This document shows, piece after piece, positions 1 to 10,889 of a DNA stretch of 64,000 bases. The position numbers and the translations under genes are program-made. This DNA comes from Candidatus Planktophila sp. (GTDB lineage: Bacteria; Actinomycetota; Actinomycetes; Nanopelagicales; Nanopelagicaceae): positions 1 to 64,000 of the forward strand of contig SHUV01000001.1 in NCBI GenBank assembly GCA_009694515.1. The letters run 5' to 3'. Each line of letters opens with the position of its first letter. The first letter of the stretch is position 1. A model generated the notes under the pieces. That model saw only the letters and a program-made list of their open reading frames with translations, had not been told where the DNA came from and did no database searches.

Positions 1-1
1 C

Positions 2-1053
<1,052 letters not shown>

Positions 1054-1070
1054 GTAGGGGGAGAACTCTC

Positions 1071-1328
1071 ATGGCACTTGTAGATATCACGATGTACGGA
1101 GCCGACTGGTGCGGAGATTGTCGTCGTTCCAAGCGACTCTTAGAAGAGCTCGATGTTCAGGTCAACCACATTGATGTCGAAGTAGATGAATCTGCAGCAG
1201 CAAAGGTACGCGAGATTAATGGGGGAGCGCAGTCGATTCCCGTGCTCGTATTTTCAGATGGCACACACCTGACCGAGCCATCAGATAATGATTTGAAGGC
1301 GAAGCTGACTTCGCTAGGTATTATCTAA
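1071..1328 (+). CDS. Mycoredoxin/glutaredoxin-like thiol-disulfide protein
   Basis: A small thioredoxin-fold protein of 85 residues with an active-site CGDC at residues 14-17 and the cis-proline segment 'QSIPVLVFSDG' near residues 59-69. The CGDC version of the motif is common in actinobacterial glutaredoxin-like proteins that may work with mycothiol. The actual electron donor cannot be read from the sequence. A strong Shine-Dalgarno (GGGGGAG) precedes the ATG. The 3' end overlaps the convergent azlD gene by 4 nt. Confidence 0.85.
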   Translation: MALVDITMYGADWCGDCRRSKRLLEELDVQVNHIDVEVDESAAAKVREINGGAQSIPVLVFSDGTHLTEPSDNDLKAKLTSLGII

Positions 1329-1630
1329 AAGCGATATAACAGCGCGGAAGTAAGAGCGGCAGATATCACAACAACAAAGTAAGGCGCCTTGAGCATCAGC
1401 GCTATGAGCGCAACAGCTACACCGGCTAAGCGCTGATCAATAATCCAGCTGCCTTTTTCAGTCACTGTTTGAACTCCCACCAAAGCGGTTAACAGTGCAA
1501 CGGGTATCAGGGTATTGATACGCAACATTCGGGGGTTTGTCAGATATTTCTCCGGGATTAAGTAACCCGAATACCGCAGGGTAAAGAGTGCGATGCTCGA
1601 ACCGATAACACCTATCCAAAGCGCATTCAT
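1325..1630 (-). CDS. azlD: AzlD-type branched-chain amino acid transport subunit
   Basis: Small hydrophobic membrane protein with about four predicted helices. It matches the AzlD family, the small partner of AzlC in branched-chain amino acid (or similar) exporters. I chose the ATG at 1630 rather than the upstream in-frame start at 1645 because it overlaps the azlC stop as ATGA, a normal coupling arrangement for this pair, and gives the natural N-terminus 'MNALWIG'. The exported substrate is not deducible from sequence. Confidence 0.87.
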   Translation of the reverse strand: MNALWIGVIGSSIALFTLRYSGYLIPEKYLTNPRMLRINTLIPVALLTALVGVQTVTEKGSWIIDQRLAGVAVALIALMLKAPYFVVVISAALTSALLYRF

Positions 1631-2295
1631 GTGCGAAGCTTCCAACCAAAGATCACGGCAAGTACGACGGTGGAGATAATTGGTAGACCGGCGCTGAGTA
1701 CCGGACTAAGAAGTACCGCCAAGACAAGTGCGCACACCGCTAGCGCCCGTTCTAATTTATTTGTCAGCCTTGGCCAGACAAGACCTAAGAATGCGGCCGG
1801 AACTGCAGCATCGAGCCCCCAGGCAGAGGGATTTCCCATGGCTTGCGCACCGAGTGCGCCCGATAGCGTGAAGATGTTCCAGAAGATATAGACACCAACA
1901 CCGGTTAACCAGAAGCCTTGCTTCATCGCCGCAGTCCCTAGTTTTTCTTGGCTTAAGGCAACACCGGTAGATTCATCAATAGTTACTTGCGCTGCAATTA
2001 CCTTCCGGAAACCAGAGGCATGTAATAACGGAGCCATCCGAAGTGCATAAAGCATATTTCTCACACCCAGAAGGGATGCAGTTGCGATCCCGGCAATCGC
2101 ACTTCCACCTGCGCCCATGACGCCCACTACTGCAAATTGAGATGCGCCAGAAAAAGCAAGCAGTGAAAGTAAACAAGTCTGCAGAACTGAGAACCCCGCT
2201 GCGATACCGGCGGCGCCAAATGCTGTTCCATAGAGGCCCACTGTGAAGGAGACGCTCAAACTTTGGGATGCGGTGGTGCGGTTCACTCTGGACAC
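1627..2295 (-). CDS. azlC: AzlC-type branched-chain amino acid exporter, large subunit
   Basis: A 222-residue polytopic membrane protein. It contains the AzlC N-terminal signature 'GAAGIAAGFSVLQTCLLSL' followed by 'FSGASQFAVVGV', and further hydrophobic helices to the C-terminus. AzlC and AzlD together form an inner-membrane amino acid efflux system. The start is a GTG. Another in-frame GTG lies 9 nt downstream and neither has a clear ribosome-binding site. The gene is divergent from thyX, with a 60-bp shared promoter region. Confidence 0.9.
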   Translation of the reverse strand: MSRVNRTTASQSLSVSFTVGLYGTAFGAAGIAAGFSVLQTCLLSLLAFSGASQFAVVGVMGAGGSAIAGIATASLLGVRNMLYALRMAPLLHASGFRKVIAAQVTIDESTGVALSQEKLGTAAMKQGFWLTGVGVYIFWNIFTLSGALGAQAMGNPSAWGLDAAVPAAFLGLVWPRLTNKLERALAVCALVLAVLLSPVLSAGLPIISTVVLAVIFGWKLRT

Positions 2296-2343
2296 GCGGA
2301 CATTCTGCCCTAGATATGCACCGAGTGAAGGGGGGTAGATAGA

Positions 2344-2349
2344 TAAGGT
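2344..2349 (+). promoter_or_regulatory. Leaderless -10 box of thyX
   Basis: TAAGGT followed by 6 nt and then the thyX ATG, with no separate ribosome-binding site. Transcription would start at or next to the start codon. Confidence 0.6.
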
Positions 2350-2355
2350 GCGAGC

Positions 2356-3075
2356 ATGTCTGAGACCGTAATATATAGAGACGATGTATCTGTAGAGCTC
2401 GTGAAATCAAGTGCAAGTGATGCTGATGTCATTTGGGCGGCTCGCGTGTCAACTGCTGGTGAGCAATCACTGGCTGAGATTGGCGAAGATCCAGCGAGAT
2501 CTGCTGGACTGATTAATTATCTTGCCCGCGAACGCCATGGATCACCCTTCGAGCACACCTCGATGACTTTCTTTGTTTCAGCGCCCATCTTCGTCTTCCG
2601 TGAATTTATGCGCCATCGCATCGCTTCTTATAACGAGGAATCAGGGCGTTACCGTGAACTCAAGCCAGTTTTCTATATCCCTTCTAAAGAGCGCAAACTT
2701 ATTCAGGTTGGTAAGACTGGTGCCTACACATTTGAAGATGGAACACCGGAACAATTTGAAATAACAGTCAAAGCGATGAAAGAGGCGTATGTGATTGCAT
2801 ATGACTCATATATAAAAATGCTAGAAGCGGGGGTTGCCCGCGAAGTAGCGCGAGTAGTTTTACCGGTCGCAACGTATTCATCTATGTATGTCACCATGAA
2901 TGCTCGTGCACTGATGAACTTTTTATCCTTGCGTACCGCACGTGAGGGCTCACACTTCCCAAGCTATCCGCAGCGAGAAATCGAGATGGTTGCCGAAAAA
3001 ATGGAAGCCGAGTTCGCGAAATTGATGCCTTTGACATACGGAGCCTTTGAAAAATCTGGTCGTATTGCGCCTTAA
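2356..3075 (+). CDS. thyX: FAD-dependent thymidylate synthase
   Basis: ThyX makes dTMP from dUMP with methylene-tetrahydrofolate and FAD/NADPH and is unrelated to ThyA. The diagnostic RHRX7S signature is complete: R86-H87-R88, then seven residues, then S96, within 'RHRIASYNEESGRY'. The length of 239 residues is normal. The pairing with dapB and dapA is common in actinobacteria. A leaderless promoter box lies 6 nt upstream of the ATG. Confidence 0.97.
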   Translation: MSETVIYRDDVSVELVKSSASDADVIWAARVSTAGEQSLAEIGEDPARSAGLINYLARERHGSPFEHTSMTFFVSAPIFVFREFMRHRIASYNEESGRYRELKPVFYIPSKERKLIQVGKTGAYTFEDGTPEQFEITVKAMKEAYVIAYDSYIKMLEAGVAREVARVVLPVATYSSMYVTMNARALMNFLSLRTAREGSHFPSYPQREIEMVAEKMEAEFAKLMPLTYGAFEKSGRIAP

Positions 3076-3079
3076 GCGA

Positions 3080-3085
3080 TAAGAT
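3080..3085 (+). promoter_or_regulatory. Leaderless -10 box of dapA
   Basis: TAAGAT, then 6 nt, then the dapA ATG. It lies between the thyX stop and dapA. Confidence 0.6.
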
Positions 3086-3091
3086 GCGCGG

Positions 3092-3988
3092 ATGAGTATC
3101 CAGCCTCCTTTTGGTCGATTAATCACCGCAATGGTGACCCCATTCAATAGTGATGGTGCAATTGATTGGGATGGCGTTGCTACGCTGGCGCAACATCTTG
3201 TTGATACCGGACATGATGGAATCGCAGTCAACGGCACAACCGGTGAAGCTCCAACAACAAAGTCATCCGAAAAGCTAGAGATCATCAAAGTCGTCAAGAG
3301 CGTCGTTGGTGAGAAAATCTGTGTGCTATCCGGTGCTGGCGATAATGAGACTGCTTATACGGTTGAACAAGCTAAACGTTCCCAAGATGCGGGTGCAGAT
3401 GCGCTGCTGGTTGTTACCCCTTATTACAACAAACCCCCACAAGCTGGAATCGAAGCGCACTTTCGCGCAGTAGCCGCCGCAACCGATTTACCCATCATGA
3501 TGTATGACATCCCAGGCCGGACCGGTGTTGAAATCGAATCTGACACAATCGTTAAGCTCTTTGAAAGTGTCGAGAACATTGTTGCTCTCAAAGATGCGAA
3601 GGGAAATGTCGCAGCCACATCATGGGTGATTAAGCGCTCGGCAATTCCGGTCTATTCCGGTGATGACATCCTCAACCTGCCTTTCCTTTCTGTTGGAGCT
3701 GTTGGCTTCGTCTCTGTCTGTGGTCATACCGTTGGCTTAGAACTCAAAGCGATGCTTAATGCCTGGTTTGCTGGAGATGCACCACGCGCTCTTGAAATTC
3801 ACCAGAAGCTCCTTCCAGTCTTTACTGGAACATTTCGCACACAAGGTGCAATTTTGACCAAGGCAGCGATGTCTCTCCTGGGACTCCCAGGAGGAACTAC
3901 GCGTCTGCCACTCGTAGATGCCACCGAAGCACAGATCGAACAATTACGTAAAGATCTTATTGCTGGTGGAGTCACGCTGAAAAATTAA
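3092..3988 (+). CDS. dapA: 4-hydroxy-tetrahydrodipicolinate synthase
   Basis: DapA condenses pyruvate with aspartate semialdehyde, the first step committed to diaminopimelate/lysine. Of 298 residues, the family features visible are GTTGE at 48-52, YYNKP at 111-115, the catalytic tyrosine in 'MYDIPGRTG' (Y138) and the Schiff-base lysine in 'ALKDAKG' (K167). It is followed only 9 nt later by rnj, a pairing conserved in many actinobacteria, although rnj also shows its own leaderless promoter. Confidence 0.97.
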   Translation: MSIQPPFGRLITAMVTPFNSDGAIDWDGVATLAQHLVDTGHDGIAVNGTTGEAPTTKSSEKLEIIKVVKSVVGEKICVLSGAGDNETAYTVEQAKRSQDAGADALLVVTPYYNKPPQAGIEAHFRAVAAATDLPIMMYDIPGRTGVEIESDTIVKLFESVENIVALKDAKGNVAATSWVIKRSAIPVYSGDDILNLPFLSVGAVGFVSVCGHTVGLELKAMLNAWFAGDAPRALEIHQKLLPVFTGTFRTQGAILTKAAMSLLGLPGGTTRLPLVDATEAQIEQLRKDLIAGGVTLKN

Positions 3989-3991
3989 TTT
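3986..3991 (+). promoter_or_regulatory. Leaderless -10 box of rnj
   Basis: TAATTT overlapping the dapA stop, then 6 nt, then the rnj ATG. No Shine-Dalgarno is present. Confidence 0.5.
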
Positions 3992-3997
3992 GACTGT

Positions 3998-5683
3998 ATG
4001 ACTCAACACCCGCATCCAAACTTAGGAACTCCGAGCAAGCTAGTAGCCGACGGAGTACGCATAGTCGCCCTTGGTGGAATCTCTGAAATCGGTCGCAATA
4101 TGACCGTCTTTGAAACAAATGGAAAATTACTGATAGTCGATTGTGGAGTTCTCTTCCCAGAAGATAATCAACCCGGAATCGATTTAATCTTGCCTGATTT
4201 TTCCTACATCCGAGATCGCCTCAATGATGTGGTCGGAATTTTTCTGACCCATGGACATGAAGACCACATCGGGGCAGTTCCATACTTACTGCGCGAACGT
4301 GGTGATATCCCGGTCTATGGCTCGCCACTGACTATCGCCCTCATTGCCGCTAAGTGTAAAGAACATCGAATTTCACCACTGATGCGCGAAGTTCGGGAAG
4401 GGCTGCGCGAAGATGTCGGACCATTTGAATTAGAGTTTATTGCAGTCAATCACTCGATTCCGGACGCACTAGCAGTAGCGATTCACACACGTGCTGGAAC
4501 AATTCTGCACACCGGTGATTTTAAAATGGATCAACTTCCACTTGATGGTCGCATCACAGATCTGCGAACATTCGCCCGCTTGGGTGAAGAAGGAGTCGAT
4601 CTCTTCCTGGTTGATTCCACCAATGCTGACGTTCCTGGCTTTACTCCATCTGAGCGTGAAATTATGCCGGCACTTAATCGGGTAATTTCATCAACTAAGC
4701 GTCGAGTAATTGTTGCCTCGTTTAGTTCACACGTGCACAGAGTTCAGCAGGTAATTGACACAGCAGCTCTTCACAATAGAAAAGTTGCCTTCATTGGTCG
4801 CTCAATGATTCGTAATATGAAGATTGCGCAAGAGATGGGATACCTCACCGTTCCTTCGGGGATTTTATTTGATGCCCGCGAGTTAGAAAACTACGACGAT
4901 AATGTGGTTCTCATCTGCACTGGTTCGCAAGGTGAACCGATGGCAGCACTTTCCCGGATGGCAAACGGTGATCACCAGATCAGAGTCGGAGAAGGCGATA
5001 CTGTCATCTTGGCATCCTCACTTATTCCAGGTAATGAGAATTCTGTTTTTAGAATTATTAATGAACTCACTCGATGGGGCGCCAAAGTGGTCCATAAAGC
5101 TAATGCCATGGTGCACGTGTCAGGACACGCGGCAGCTGGCGAACTTCTCTATTGCTACAACATCGTCAAGCCTAAGTACGCCCTTCCGGTGCATGGAGAA
5201 TGGCGTCACCTAAAAGCTAATGCAGAGCTAGCAATCGAATCAGGTGTTCCGCGTGAGAACGCATTCATTATTGAAAACGGCATTGTTATCGACCTGATAG
5301 ATCACCACGCCGAAGTTGTTGGCGCGGTGCCATGTGGCTTTGTCTATGTCGATGGTGGCAGCGTCGGCGATATCACCGAATCATCCTTGAAGGATCGTAG
5401 GATTCTGGGCGAGGAAGGATTCATCTCTGTCATTGTGGTGATCGAATCTCAAACCGGAAAAATTGTGGCAGGCCCTGACATTCATGCACGTGGTTTTAAT
5501 GAGGACATTGCACTCTTCGATGAGGTTAAAGGGCAAATTGAAAAAGCTCTTGCCGCCGCAGTTGCAGAGGGAGTCAACGGAACGCATCAATTGTCACAAG
5601 TTGTGCGTCGCACCATAGGGGGATGGGTAGGTCAGAAACATCGCCGGCGCCCGATGATTGTTCCGGTAGTCATTGAGGTATAG
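3998..5683 (+). CDS. rnj: Ribonuclease J
   Basis: A metallo-beta-lactamase/beta-CASP ribonuclease that processes and degrades RNA, with endonuclease and 5'-3' exonuclease activity in the family. The zinc-binding HGHEDH motif is at residues 85-90. Further family segments are 'HTGDFKMD' and the C-terminal 'HVSGHAAAGELL' and 'HARGF' regions. The length of 561 residues is standard. Together with rnc (27.3 kb) and rnd (59.7 kb) it forms a good part of the RNA-turnover set visible here. Confidence 0.96.
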   Translation: MTQHPHPNLGTPSKLVADGVRIVALGGISEIGRNMTVFETNGKLLIVDCGVLFPEDNQPGIDLILPDFSYIRDRLNDVVGIFLTHGHEDHIGAVPYLLRERGDIPVYGSPLTIALIAAKCKEHRISPLMREVREGLREDVGPFELEFIAVNHSIPDALAVAIHTRAGTILHTGDFKMDQLPLDGRITDLRTFARLGEEGVDLFLVDSTNADVPGFTPSEREIMPALNRVISSTKRRVIVASFSSHVHRVQQVIDTAALHNRKVAFIGRSMIRNMKIAQEMGYLTVPSGILFDARELENYDDNVVLICTGSQGEPMAALSRMANGDHQIRVGEGDTVILASSLIPGNENSVFRIINELTRWGAKVVHKANAMVHVSGHAAAGELLYCYNIVKPKYALPVHGEWRHLKANAELAIESGVPRENAFIIENGIVIDLIDHHAEVVGAVPCGFVYVDGGSVGDITESSLKDRRILGEEGFISVIVVIESQTGKIVAGPDIHARGFNEDIALFDEVKGQIEKALAAAVAEGVNGTHQLSQVVRRTIGGWVGQKHRRRPMIVPVVIEV

Positions 5684-5720
5684 CGCGGCGCGCCTACGCT
5701 CACTAAAAAAACTCTCCACC

Positions 5721-5726
5721 TAAAAT
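5721..5726 (+). promoter_or_regulatory. Leaderless -10 box of ftsK
   Basis: TAAAAT, then 7 nt, then the ftsK GTG start codon. Confidence 0.6.
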
Positions 5727-5733
5727 TGAAGGT

Positions 5734-8055
5734 GTGGCTAAGAAAAAGAAAAGTACATCCGCACGCTCAGCACTGGGCTCCATTGGTCGCGGCTTAGCCA
5801 TACTCTGGCACTACCTTGCAAAATCCCTAGGTGCATCAGTTCGATTCGTTGCCCGCGGTGCGCGAGATTTAGATCCGGAACATCATCGAGATGGCGCAGC
5901 GCTGCTAGTTCTCTTAACTTCACTGGCGGCCTTCGCTGGAACCTGGTTTCATGCAGATAACTATGTGGGACGTAATCTCTACTCATTTTTCTATGGTGCA
6001 TTTGGTCGCATCGGTGTTTTAGCACCGCTTGTCCTGCTCTACTTTGCAGTGCGGTTATTTAGAAAACCGGATGATGCTCACGTCACCGGTCGAATCACTA
6101 TTGGAACACTCACGCTATTGGTGAGTACAACAGGGTTGGCACACCTGCTTAACGGTTCACTTGGGGCAGTCAATGCAACAGGTGCTACTGCAATCAGAGA
6201 AGGTGGTGGCTTACTTGGTTACTGGGTAGCAAAGCCACTTGTTGCGCTGATGACATCACTACTTGCCTATCCAGTTTTGATTGCGATCTTTCTCTTTGGG
6301 CTTCTCATTATCACCGCCACCCCAATTTCAAAGGTGGGGATTAAACTTAAAGTCATCTTCATCTGGCTCTGGTCTAAAAAGCCATCACGGAGCAAGGATG
6401 AGTTTGAAATAGCAGATACGCCACCTTTTGAATCTCCTGTGGTCGCTTGGAATCAAGCCGAAGGTGAGATTGATGAAGAAGAGTTCGATGAAGAGTTCAC
6501 TGTTGAGATTCCTCGAGCGCCTTTGGAGGCACAACTTAAAGATGCGCCTAAGAGCGAAAGGCGTCCTGAGCAACTCTTGCTCACAAGTGATACCAAGTAT
6601 GAACTTCCTCCACACGACCTGCTCAAGTTTGGCCCTGCGGCAAAGGCGAAGAGCAAAGCCAATGAAGTAGTAGTTGCAGCGCTAACTGAAGTATTTAAAC
6701 AATTTGAAATTGATGCTGAGGTAACAGGCTTTATGCGCGGGCCGACAGTGACGCGCTATGAAGTTGAGCTTGGAAACGCGGTTAAAGTTGAACGAATCAC
6801 CGCATTATCGAAGAATATTTCCTATGCTGTTGCAAGCAGTGAGGTGCGAATCCTTTCACCTATTCCAGGTAAATCTGCGGTGGGTATTGAAATCCCCAAT
6901 GCTGATCGTGAAATTGTCGCCCTCGGTGATGTCATGCGCTCAAGTGTTGCCGGTCAAGATCACCACCCGATGCTGGTTGCACTTGGCAAGGATGTTGAGG
7001 GTAATTTTATTTGTGCAAATCTTGCAAAAATGCCCCATCTATTAGTAGCTGGTGCCACAGGTGCAGGTAAATCTTCCATGATTAACGCCATGATTACCTC
7101 GATTTTAATGCGTGCCACACCTGATGATGTGCGCCTGATTTTGATAGATCCAAAACGTGTGGAACTCACCGCCTATGAAGGAATCCCGCATCTGATTACG
7201 CCCATCATTACAAATCCAAAGAAGGCAGCGGACGCACTCACCTGGGTTGTACGTGAGATGGATCTTCGATATGAAGATCTGGCCACCTTTGGCTTTAGAC
7301 ATATTGATGATTTTAATAAGGCGGTGCGTGCCGGGAAAGTGGTTACACCTCCGGGATCTGATCGCATCGTTGAGCCCTACCCATACCTACTTGTCATCAT
7401 CGATGAGTTAGCTGACCTCATGATAGTTGCCGCGCGCGAAGTAGAAGAATCCGTAGTACGTATTACTCAGTTAGCTAGATCTGCTGGTATCCATTTAGTG
7501 CTAGCTACCCAGCGTCCGAGTGTGGATGTTGTCACAGGGCTGATTAAGGCGAACGTTCCTTCGCGTCTATCTTTTGCAACATCATCACTAGCTGACAGTC
7601 GCGTTATTCTCGACAGTCCTGGTGCTGAAAAACTTATTGGCCAAGGTGATGCTCTCTTTATCCCAATGGGAGCAAGCAGGGCAATAAGAATTCAAGGGGC
7701 TTATGTTTCAGAGCGCGAGATTGAAGCAGTCACAACCCACATTAAGAAACAACTTTCACCACGCTACCGCGATGACGTCACCCAAGTAGCGCAAGTAAAT
7801 AAGAGCATTGATAAAGAAATTGGCGATGATTTAGAGATACTGATTCAAGCTGTTGAGTTAGTAGTCAGCACTCAATTTGGTTCAACTTCTATGTTGCAGC
7901 GAAAGTTGCGAGTGGGATTTGCAAAGGCCGGACGATTGATGGATCTGATGGAATCTCGGGGAATCGTAGGACCCTCTGAAGGCTCCAAGGCCAGAACGGT
8001 CTTGGTCAAACAAGATGAGATTGATTCTGTGCTCGCCACGCTTCGCGACTATTAA
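5734..8055 (+). CDS. ftsK: DNA translocase FtsK
   Basis: FtsK/SpoIIIE pumps chromosomal DNA through the closing septum and activates dimer resolution. The 773-residue protein has a lysine-rich N-terminus, about four membrane helices (near 55-72, 92-109, 121-139, 170-195), a short acidic linker near 220-265, the motor domain with Walker A GATGAGKS near 439-446 and Walker B 'VIIDELADLM' near 553-562, and a C-terminal winged-helix gamma domain that binds KOPS. The linker is short for the family. The start codon is GTG with a leaderless promoter. Confidence 0.96.
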   Translation: MAKKKKSTSARSALGSIGRGLAILWHYLAKSLGASVRFVARGARDLDPEHHRDGAALLVLLTSLAAFAGTWFHADNYVGRNLYSFFYGAFGRIGVLAPLVLLYFAVRLFRKPDDAHVTGRITIGTLTLLVSTTGLAHLLNGSLGAVNATGATAIREGGGLLGYWVAKPLVALMTSLLAYPVLIAIFLFGLLIITATPISKVGIKLKVIFIWLWSKKPSRSKDEFEIADTPPFESPVVAWNQAEGEIDEEEFDEEFTVEIPRAPLEAQLKDAPKSERRPEQLLLTSDTKYELPPHDLLKFGPAAKAKSKANEVVVAALTEVFKQFEIDAEVTGFMRGPTVTRYEVELGNAVKVERITALSKNISYAVASSEVRILSPIPGKSAVGIEIPNADREIVALGDVMRSSVAGQDHHPMLVALGKDVEGNFICANLAKMPHLLVAGATGAGKSSMINAMITSILMRATPDDVRLILIDPKRVELTAYEGIPHLITPIITNPKKAADALTWVVREMDLRYEDLATFGFRHIDDFNKAVRAGKVVTPPGSDRIVEPYPYLLVIIDELADLMIVAAREVEESVVRITQLARSAGIHLVLATQRPSVDVVTGLIKANVPSRLSFATSSLADSRVILDSPGAEKLIGQGDALFIPMGASRAIRIQGAYVSEREIEAVTTHIKKQLSPRYRDDVTQVAQVNKSIDKEIGDDLEILIQAVELVVSTQFGSTSMLQRKLRVGFAKAGRLMDLMESRGIVGPSEGSKARTVLVKQDEIDSVLATLRDY

Positions 8056-8179
8056 CAGCAGGTAAATTTGGTGTGGTTTTTGCGGGTGAGAAATATTTTT
8101 ACCGGCTAAACCTGTTCTCAACTGGGGCAGAAAGTTATTACAATTGTGTCCTTACCAGCATCTTTGATTAGGGAACTTC

Positions 8180-8911
8180 ATGAGCACAGGCAGCGAATTA
8201 CGCGATCAACGCGAAGCTGCTGGCATTTCTAAAGATCAGTTAGCTTCGTTAATCAGCATTCGAGTTAATCTAATCTCGCAGATGGAGCTCAATGATTTTT
8301 CATATTGTGGAGGCGACACCTATGCAAGAGGACACCTTAAAAATATCGCTCTTCGACTTGGTTTAGCGGCAGATTATTTTGTCGAAATGTATAACGCTGA
8401 ACATTCGTTAGAGCACAGAGGTATTCACGCCCAACTCCTTGATAACAATGTTGGCACTATTCCTCGTGAGGCTCGAAAGATATCTTGGAAATTACCGGCA
8501 CTCATCTCTGTTTCTATCTTGGTTGTGGCCGGTTCTATTCAGATTGTATTATCAAATCAATCCTCGATAACAACTCCAGAAGTTGCAGCAAAACCTTCGC
8601 CGGTTGTTTCAGTCACACCGAAGGCCACACCTACTCCGGCGCCTGCTGTTTCCACCTCACCAGCTACTTCAACGGGATCGGTGTCATTAATATTGGCTGC
8701 CACGCGAGGTAATTCATTTATCAATGTGGTCGTTGACGGCAAAAGCGTAATTAAAGGTTCAATATTTCAAGGTGAAACCAAGAATTACACCGGCTCTAAC
8801 TCAGTCAGTCTTTATCTCAGTAACCCTGCAGGTGTAGATGTGACACATAATGGAAAATTATTGAGCCCGCTCGGTGGGCAGAATCAAGAAGTACGTCGCA
8901 CCTTTCGCTAA
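8180..8911 (+). CDS. RodZ-like protein: HTH, one membrane helix, DUF4115 domain
   Basis: A bitopic protein of 243 residues. It has a RodZ-type helix-turn-helix domain (about residues 4-70), a single membrane helix (about 105-125), a Ser/Thr/Pro-rich linker (about 130-170) and a C-terminal DUF4115 extracytoplasmic domain. Proteins of this layout link the cytoskeleton or cell-wall machinery to the membrane. The position between ftsK and rimO is conserved in actinobacteria. Its exact role is unknown when no MreB is in view. AGGGA lies about 6 nt before the ATG. Confidence 0.8.
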   Translation: MSTGSELRDQREAAGISKDQLASLISIRVNLISQMELNDFSYCGGDTYARGHLKNIALRLGLAADYFVEMYNAEHSLEHRGIHAQLLDNNVGTIPREARKISWKLPALISVSILVVAGSIQIVLSNQSSITTPEVAAKPSPVVSVTPKATPTPAPAVSTSPATSTGSVSLILAATRGNSFINVVVDGKSVIKGSIFQGETKNYTGSNSVSLYLSNPAGVDVTHNGKLLSPLGGQNQEVRRTFR

Positions 8912-8936
8912 TTAAGAATTCTTTGCGATAACCCTG

Positions 8937-8942
8937 TAATAT
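8937..8942 (+). promoter_or_regulatory. Leaderless -10 box of rimO
   Basis: TAATAT, then 7 nt, then the rimO ATG. It is one of the cleanest examples in the window. Confidence 0.65.
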
Positions 8943-8949
8943 CTCCTTC

Positions 8950-10332
8950 ATGTCTCGCACCGTAGCTATTGTCACTATGGGGTGCGCCCGCAACGATGTT
9001 GACTCGGAAGAACTCGCTGGCAGGTTAGCAGCCGATGGCTGGACCCTAGTCTCTGATGTGGAGTCTGCCGAGGTGGCAGTTGTTAATACCTGTGGCTTTA
9101 TTGAATCAGCGAAGAAAGACTCAATCGATGCACTTTATGCAGCGAACTCGCTCAAAGGTCACGGCACCACAAAAGTGGTTGTAGCCGTAGGGTGCATGGC
9201 AGAGCGCTATGGAAAAGAGCTGGCCGAAGCCCTTCCGGAAGCAGATGCAATTCTAGGTTTTGATGATTATCAGGATATTTCAGAGCGCTTGCAATCAATT
9301 ATTAGCGGTAATGCACATACGCCTCACGTTCCGCGCGATCGTCGTGCACTACTTCCCATCGCACCTGTTGAACGCGCAGCTGCGCGCGATGAAAGTTTTG
9401 CATCTGCTGTCGGTGCTGGCGGTTCCCTCTTTCGCAAACGGCTAAGAGATGCTCCGTGGGCGCCACTTAAAATTGCCTCAGGCTGCGATCGTCGATGCTC
9501 CTTCTGTGCGATTCCATATTTCAGAGGTTCATTTATCTCACGTAGGCCGACTGAAATTTTGCAAGAGGCCGAATGGCTTGCCAATAATGGAGTGAGTGAA
9601 CTCTTTCTAGTCAGTGAGAACACCACGAGTTATGGCAAAGACCTCGGTGACATTAAGTTGATGGAGAAGATCCTTCATGAATTTACAGAAATTCCAGGAG
9701 TTGAACGGGTACGTCTTTCTTATCTACAGCCTGCCGAGATGCGACCATCACTGCTGCAAGCGATGATTGAGACCGAAAAGGTAGCTCCGTATTTTGATCT
9801 CTCTTTCCAACATACCAGCCCCACAGTGCTACGTCGGATGCGCCGTTTTGGTGATTCGGAAAAGTTTCTACATCTAATCACCCAAATCCGCGCACTCTCA
9901 CCCGCCGCCGGAATCAGATCGAATTTCATCGTCGGCTTTCCCGGTGAGACCGAAGCTGATTACAACGATTTAGCAGAATTTATTACGGAAGCAAAGTTAG
10001 ATGCGGTGGGAGTATTTGGATATTCAGATGAAGATAATACAGAGGCGATAGATCTTTCGGATAAAGTCGCTGATGAAGTAATTCGCCAACGAGTAGAGTC
10101 ACTGTCTTCACTAGCCGATGAGATGGTTTCGGCTCGCGCTCAGGCACGTATCGGTGAACATGTGCGGGTTCTCATTGAAGATGCCGAACTACAAGAGGGA
10201 CGCGCAGCTCATCAAGGGCCTGAAGTAGATGGCACAACATCATTTATTGGTACCTCATTTGCTGTTGGCCAGTATGTAGATGCGGTAGTTATTGAATCGA
10301 TGGGCGCAGATTTGGTAGCGCAAGTGCAATGA
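8950..10332 (+). CDS. rimO: Ribosomal protein uS12 methylthiotransferase
   Basis: Radical-SAM methylthiotransferase that adds a methylthio group to an aspartate of ribosomal protein S12. It has an N-terminal UPF0004 domain with three cysteines (in 'MGCARND', '[13 protein letters not shown]' and 'VGCMAERYG'), the radical-SAM CxxxCxxC cluster site at about residues 179-186 (CDRRCSFC) and a C-terminal TRAM domain. The '[10 protein letters not shown]' start and '[10 protein letters not shown]' separate RimO from MiaB, which is also present at 41.2 kb. pgsA overlaps its stop by 4 nt. Confidence 0.95.
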   Translation: MSRTVAIVTMGCARNDVDSEELAGRLAADGWTLVSDVESAEVAVVNTCGFIESAKKDSIDALYAANSLKGHGTTKVVVAVGCMAERYGKELAEALPEADAILGFDDYQDISERLQSIISGNAHTPHVPRDRRALLPIAPVERAAARDESFASAVGAGGSLFRKRLRDAPWAPLKIASGCDRRCSFCAIPYFRGSFISRRPTEILQEAEWLANNGVSELFLVSENTTSYGKDLGDIKLMEKILHEFTEIPGVERVRLSYLQPAEMRPSLLQAMIETEKVAPYFDLSFQHTSPTVLRRMRRFGDSEKFLHLITQIRALSPAAGIRSNFIVGFPGETEADYNDLAEFITEAKLDAVGVFGYSDEDNTEAIDLSDKVADEVIRQRVESLSSLADEMVSARAQARIGEHVRVLIEDAELQEGRAAHQGPEVDGTTSFIGTSFAVGQYVDAVVIESMGADLVAQVQ

Positions 10333-10889
10333 GGATTCCTTCATTCATCACACCGAATTGGCTGACAGTTACTCGAATACTTTTCATTCCAATGGGTGTC
10401 TACTTTCTCTTTCTTGATGGGGGAGATAACGCTGGCAATCAAATAATTGCCTGGACAATATTCTTTCTCTTGGGACTCACAGATTTTGTTGATGGAAAGT
10501 GGGCGCGGCAATCGAATCGCATCACAGCCCTTGGCACTTTTCTCGATCCAGTAGCCGATAAAGCACTGATTGGGTCAGCGATGATTTCACTCTCCATCCT
10601 TGGCCGCTTTCCGTGGTGGATGACAATACTTATCCTCACCCGTGAAATTGGAATCACAATATTTCGCTTACTTGTTATTCGCGATGGCGTAATTCCTGCC
10701 AGCAGAGGTGGAAAGTTAAAGACTTTCTTCCAGGGTTTTGGTGTGGGCTTCTTCGTGCTTCCACTGCCAGCTTCCCTTGATTGGTTTAAGTTCACATTTA
10801 TCTCAGTGGCAATCATTTTGACACTCACCAGTGCTTATGAATACATCAAAGCCTGGCGCACAAGTGTGAGCAAAAAGCAGGTGGGATAG
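10329..10889 (+). CDS. pgsA: CDP-diacylglycerol--glycerol-3-phosphate 3-phosphatidyltransferase
   Basis: Membrane CDP-alcohol phosphatidyltransferase making phosphatidylglycerol phosphate. The signature D-x2-DG-x2-AR-x8-G-x3-D-x3-D is perfect, at D52, D55-G56, A59-R60, G69, D73 and D77. The 186-residue length and several hydrophobic helices fit. The start overlaps rimO (ATGA) and pncC follows with no gap, matching the conserved actinobacterial rimO-pgsA-cinA/pncC-clgR string. Other CDP-alcohol transferases share the motif, so the assignment to PgsA relies on this context. Confidence 0.92.
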   Translation: MRIPSFITPNWLTVTRILFIPMGVYFLFLDGGDNAGNQIIAWTIFFLLGLTDFVDGKWARQSNRITALGTFLDPVADKALIGSAMISLSILGRFPWWMTILILTREIGITIFRLLVIRDGVIPASRGGKLKTFFQGFGVGFFVLPLPASLDWFKFTFISVAIILTLTSAYEYIKAWRTSVSKKQVG